Positions 56,843-58,082 of a DNA stretch of 58,082 nucleotides are shown here, one piece after another; within the stretch, counting starts at the first letter, position 1, and every line of letters begins with the position of its first letter. The position numbers and the translations under genes were made by a program. Under the pieces are notes generated by a model. That model worked only from the letters and a program-made list of their open reading frames with translations. It did no database searches and had not been told where the DNA came from. The DNA comes from Clostridium sp. CAG:967 (GTDB taxonomy: Bacteria; Cyanobacteriota; Vampirovibrionia; Gastranaerophilales; Gastranaerophilaceae): the NCBI GenBank assembly GCA_000433095.1, contig HF991475.1:13353-71434 (forward strand), in the 5' to 3' direction.

Positions 56843-58082
56843 ATGTCAACATTTATTGAAGATGTTTATGCCCGCCAGATATTAGATTCTCGTGGCAATC
56901 CGACTGTTGAAGTCGATGTAAAACTTACAAACGGTGTAATCGGTCGTGCAGCAGTTCCTTCAGGAGCATCTACCGGTATTTTTGAAGCTCTTGAACTTCG
57001 TGACGGCGACAAATCCAAATATATGGGAAAAAGTGTTCAAAAAGCTGTTGATAATATTAACAACATAATAGCTCCCGAACTTATCGGTGAAAAAGCATCA
57101 CACCAAAAAGAAATTGATACTTTTATGATTGATATGGACGGAACCGAAAACAAATCAAAACTTGGTGCTAATGCTATTTTAGGCGTTTCACTTGCTGTTG
57201 CAAAAGCTGCATCTATGGCTTACGGAATGGCTTTATACAGATATTTAGGCGGAATAAATGCTCTTACACTTCCTGTTCCTATGATGAATATTATTAATGG
57301 CGGAGCACATGCCGATAATAATATTGATTTTCAGGAATTTATGATTGCGCCTGTCGGAGCAGAAAGTTTCCACCACGCTTTACAAATGGGTTCAGAAGTA
57401 TTCCATACACTGAAAAATGTTTTGAAAAATAAAGGAATGGCTACTTCTGTTGGAGATGAAGGCGGATTTGCGCCTAATCTGGGCTCTAATGCCGAAGGTA
57501 TTGAAGTAATTCTTGAAGCAATTGATAAAGCAGGGTATAACACTGACCAGATTAAGATTTGTCTTGACGTTGCATCATCGGAATTCTACGATAACGGCAG
57601 ATACAATCTTAAAGGCGAAGGTAAATCTTTTGATAACAAAGAAATGACAGATTTCTTGGATGAATGGGTTAAAAAATATCCTATTATTTCAATTGAAGAC
57701 GGCATGGCAGAACAGGATTGGGAAGGCTGGGAAATGCTTACCGAACGTATAGGATGCAGATGCCAGCTTGTAGGAGATGACTTATTTGTAACTAATACAA
57801 GAAGACTTGCTGACGGCATCAAACGCCATGTTGCAAACTCCATTTTGATTAAAGTTAACCAAATCGGAACATTATCTGAAACTTTAGATGCTATTTCAAT
57901 GGCACATGCTGCGGGTTATACAACAATAATTTCACACCGTTCAGGAGAAACCGAAGACACATTTATTGCAGACCTTGCAGTAGCTGTTAACAGCGGGCAA
58001 ATCAAGACAGGTTCGGCATCTCGCACTGACAGAATTGCTAAATATAACCAGCTTTTAAGAATTGAGCAAAAACTCGGTTCAG
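56843..58082 (+). CDS. eno: enolase, C-terminal end beyond the window
   Basis: About 413 codons visible of the usual 420-435. It catalyses the reversible dehydration of 2-phosphoglycerate to phosphoenolpyruvate. IEDVYARQILDSRGNPTVEV opens the chain, with NIINGGAHADNNIDFQEFM, GDEGGFAPNL, SIEDGMAEQDW, GDDLFVTN, KVNQIGTLSE and SHRSGETEDTFIADLAV following; these include the metal-binding Asp/Glu residues and catalytic Lys. AAGGAG lies 7 nt before ATG 56843. No stop codon before 58082, so the gene runs off the window. Confidence 0.97.
   Translation, partial: MSTFIEDVYARQILDSRGNPTVEVDVKLTNGVIGRAAVPSGASTGIFEALELRDGDKSKYMGKSVQKAVDNINNIIAPELIGEKASHQKEIDTFMIDMDGTENKSKLGANAILGVSLAVAKAASMAYGMALYRYLGGINALTLPVPMMNIINGGAHADNNIDFQEFMIAPVGAESFHHALQMGSEVFHTLKNVLKNKGMATSVGDEGGFAPNLGSNAEGIEVILEAIDKAGYNTDQIKICLDVASSEFYDNGRYNLKGEGKSFDNKEMTDFLDEWVKKYPIISIEDGMAEQDWEGWEMLTERIGCRCQLVGDDLFVTNTRRLADGIKRHVANSILIKVNQIGTLSETLDAISMAHAAGYTTIISHRSGETEDTFIADLAVAVNSGQIKTGSASRTDRIAKYNQLLRIEQKLGS

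Overview
The window is AT-rich bacterial chromosome. Several traits suggest an uncultured gut bacterium of the Vampirovibrionia/Melainabacteria group (Gastranaerophilales type): a type IV pilin-like gene with a GFTLAEVLVTLGIIG leader, small lineage-specific proteins that begin with a short N-terminal tail around NINF/NIHF motifs, an AT-rich but mixed gene complement, and promoters of the TGTGATATAAT type. This placement is inference from protein style; no rRNA gene is present to confirm it.

Layout. 1-4.9 kb (minus strand): an EndoQ-UvrD fusion helicase, an arginase-like protein, an O6-alkylguanine-DNA methyltransferase and a small hypothetical protein. 5.1-25 kb is a defence island, visibly richer in A+T than its flanks. 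It holds (a) a plus-strand operon of a membrane-anchored TerB protein, a BrxD-like ATPase, an Lhr/BrxHI-like helicase and a voltage-gated K+ channel; (b) a convergent SF1 helicase fused to a Vsr-like nuclease; (c) a DUF1016 nuclease fragment and a dead Mu-like transposase; (d) a TIGR04141/DUF6119 protein; (e) a GATC-type restriction-modification set (DpnA-like and DpnM-like methylases with a MutH-like nuclease); and (f) two m5C methylases with a restriction endonuclease. The island ends at tRNA-Ser(UGA). A near-identical 32/33-bp direct repeat (16003 and 24861) brackets parts (d)-(f).

25-36.3 kb is mostly housekeeping: an aminotransferase with its Lrp-type regulator, ffh, small HTH regulators, a secreted TonB-C-like protein, PcrA/UvrD, a DprA-like Rossmann protein and a HEAT-repeat protein. 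At 36.3-36.6 kb two convergent promoters face a shared bidirectional terminator, which looks like a pair of small RNAs. 36.6-49.7 kb carries a Nudix hydrolase, a HAD phosphatase, YbjQ-like and zinc-ribbon proteins, ispF, a run of five small XRE regulators, AlkD, a CDF transporter, a DUF47/PiT phosphate uptake pair, a transglycosylase-like protein, bioB, a PH-domain protein, a Bcp peroxiredoxin, an aldo/keto reductase and an HxlR regulator.

49.7-58 kb holds two paralogous membrane proteins, a MuF-like protein with its small partner, a TetR-controlled redox operon (AKR, tautomerase, truncated flavodoxin-like gene), tRNA-Met(CAU), a pilin-like gene put out of frame by a run of ten G residues (a likely phase-variation switch), a MATE transporter and enolase, which runs off the window.

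The strongest leads are the TerB/BrxD/BrxHI/ion-channel operon, the poly-G pilin switch, the direct repeats beside tRNA-Ser, and the convergent small-RNA pair.
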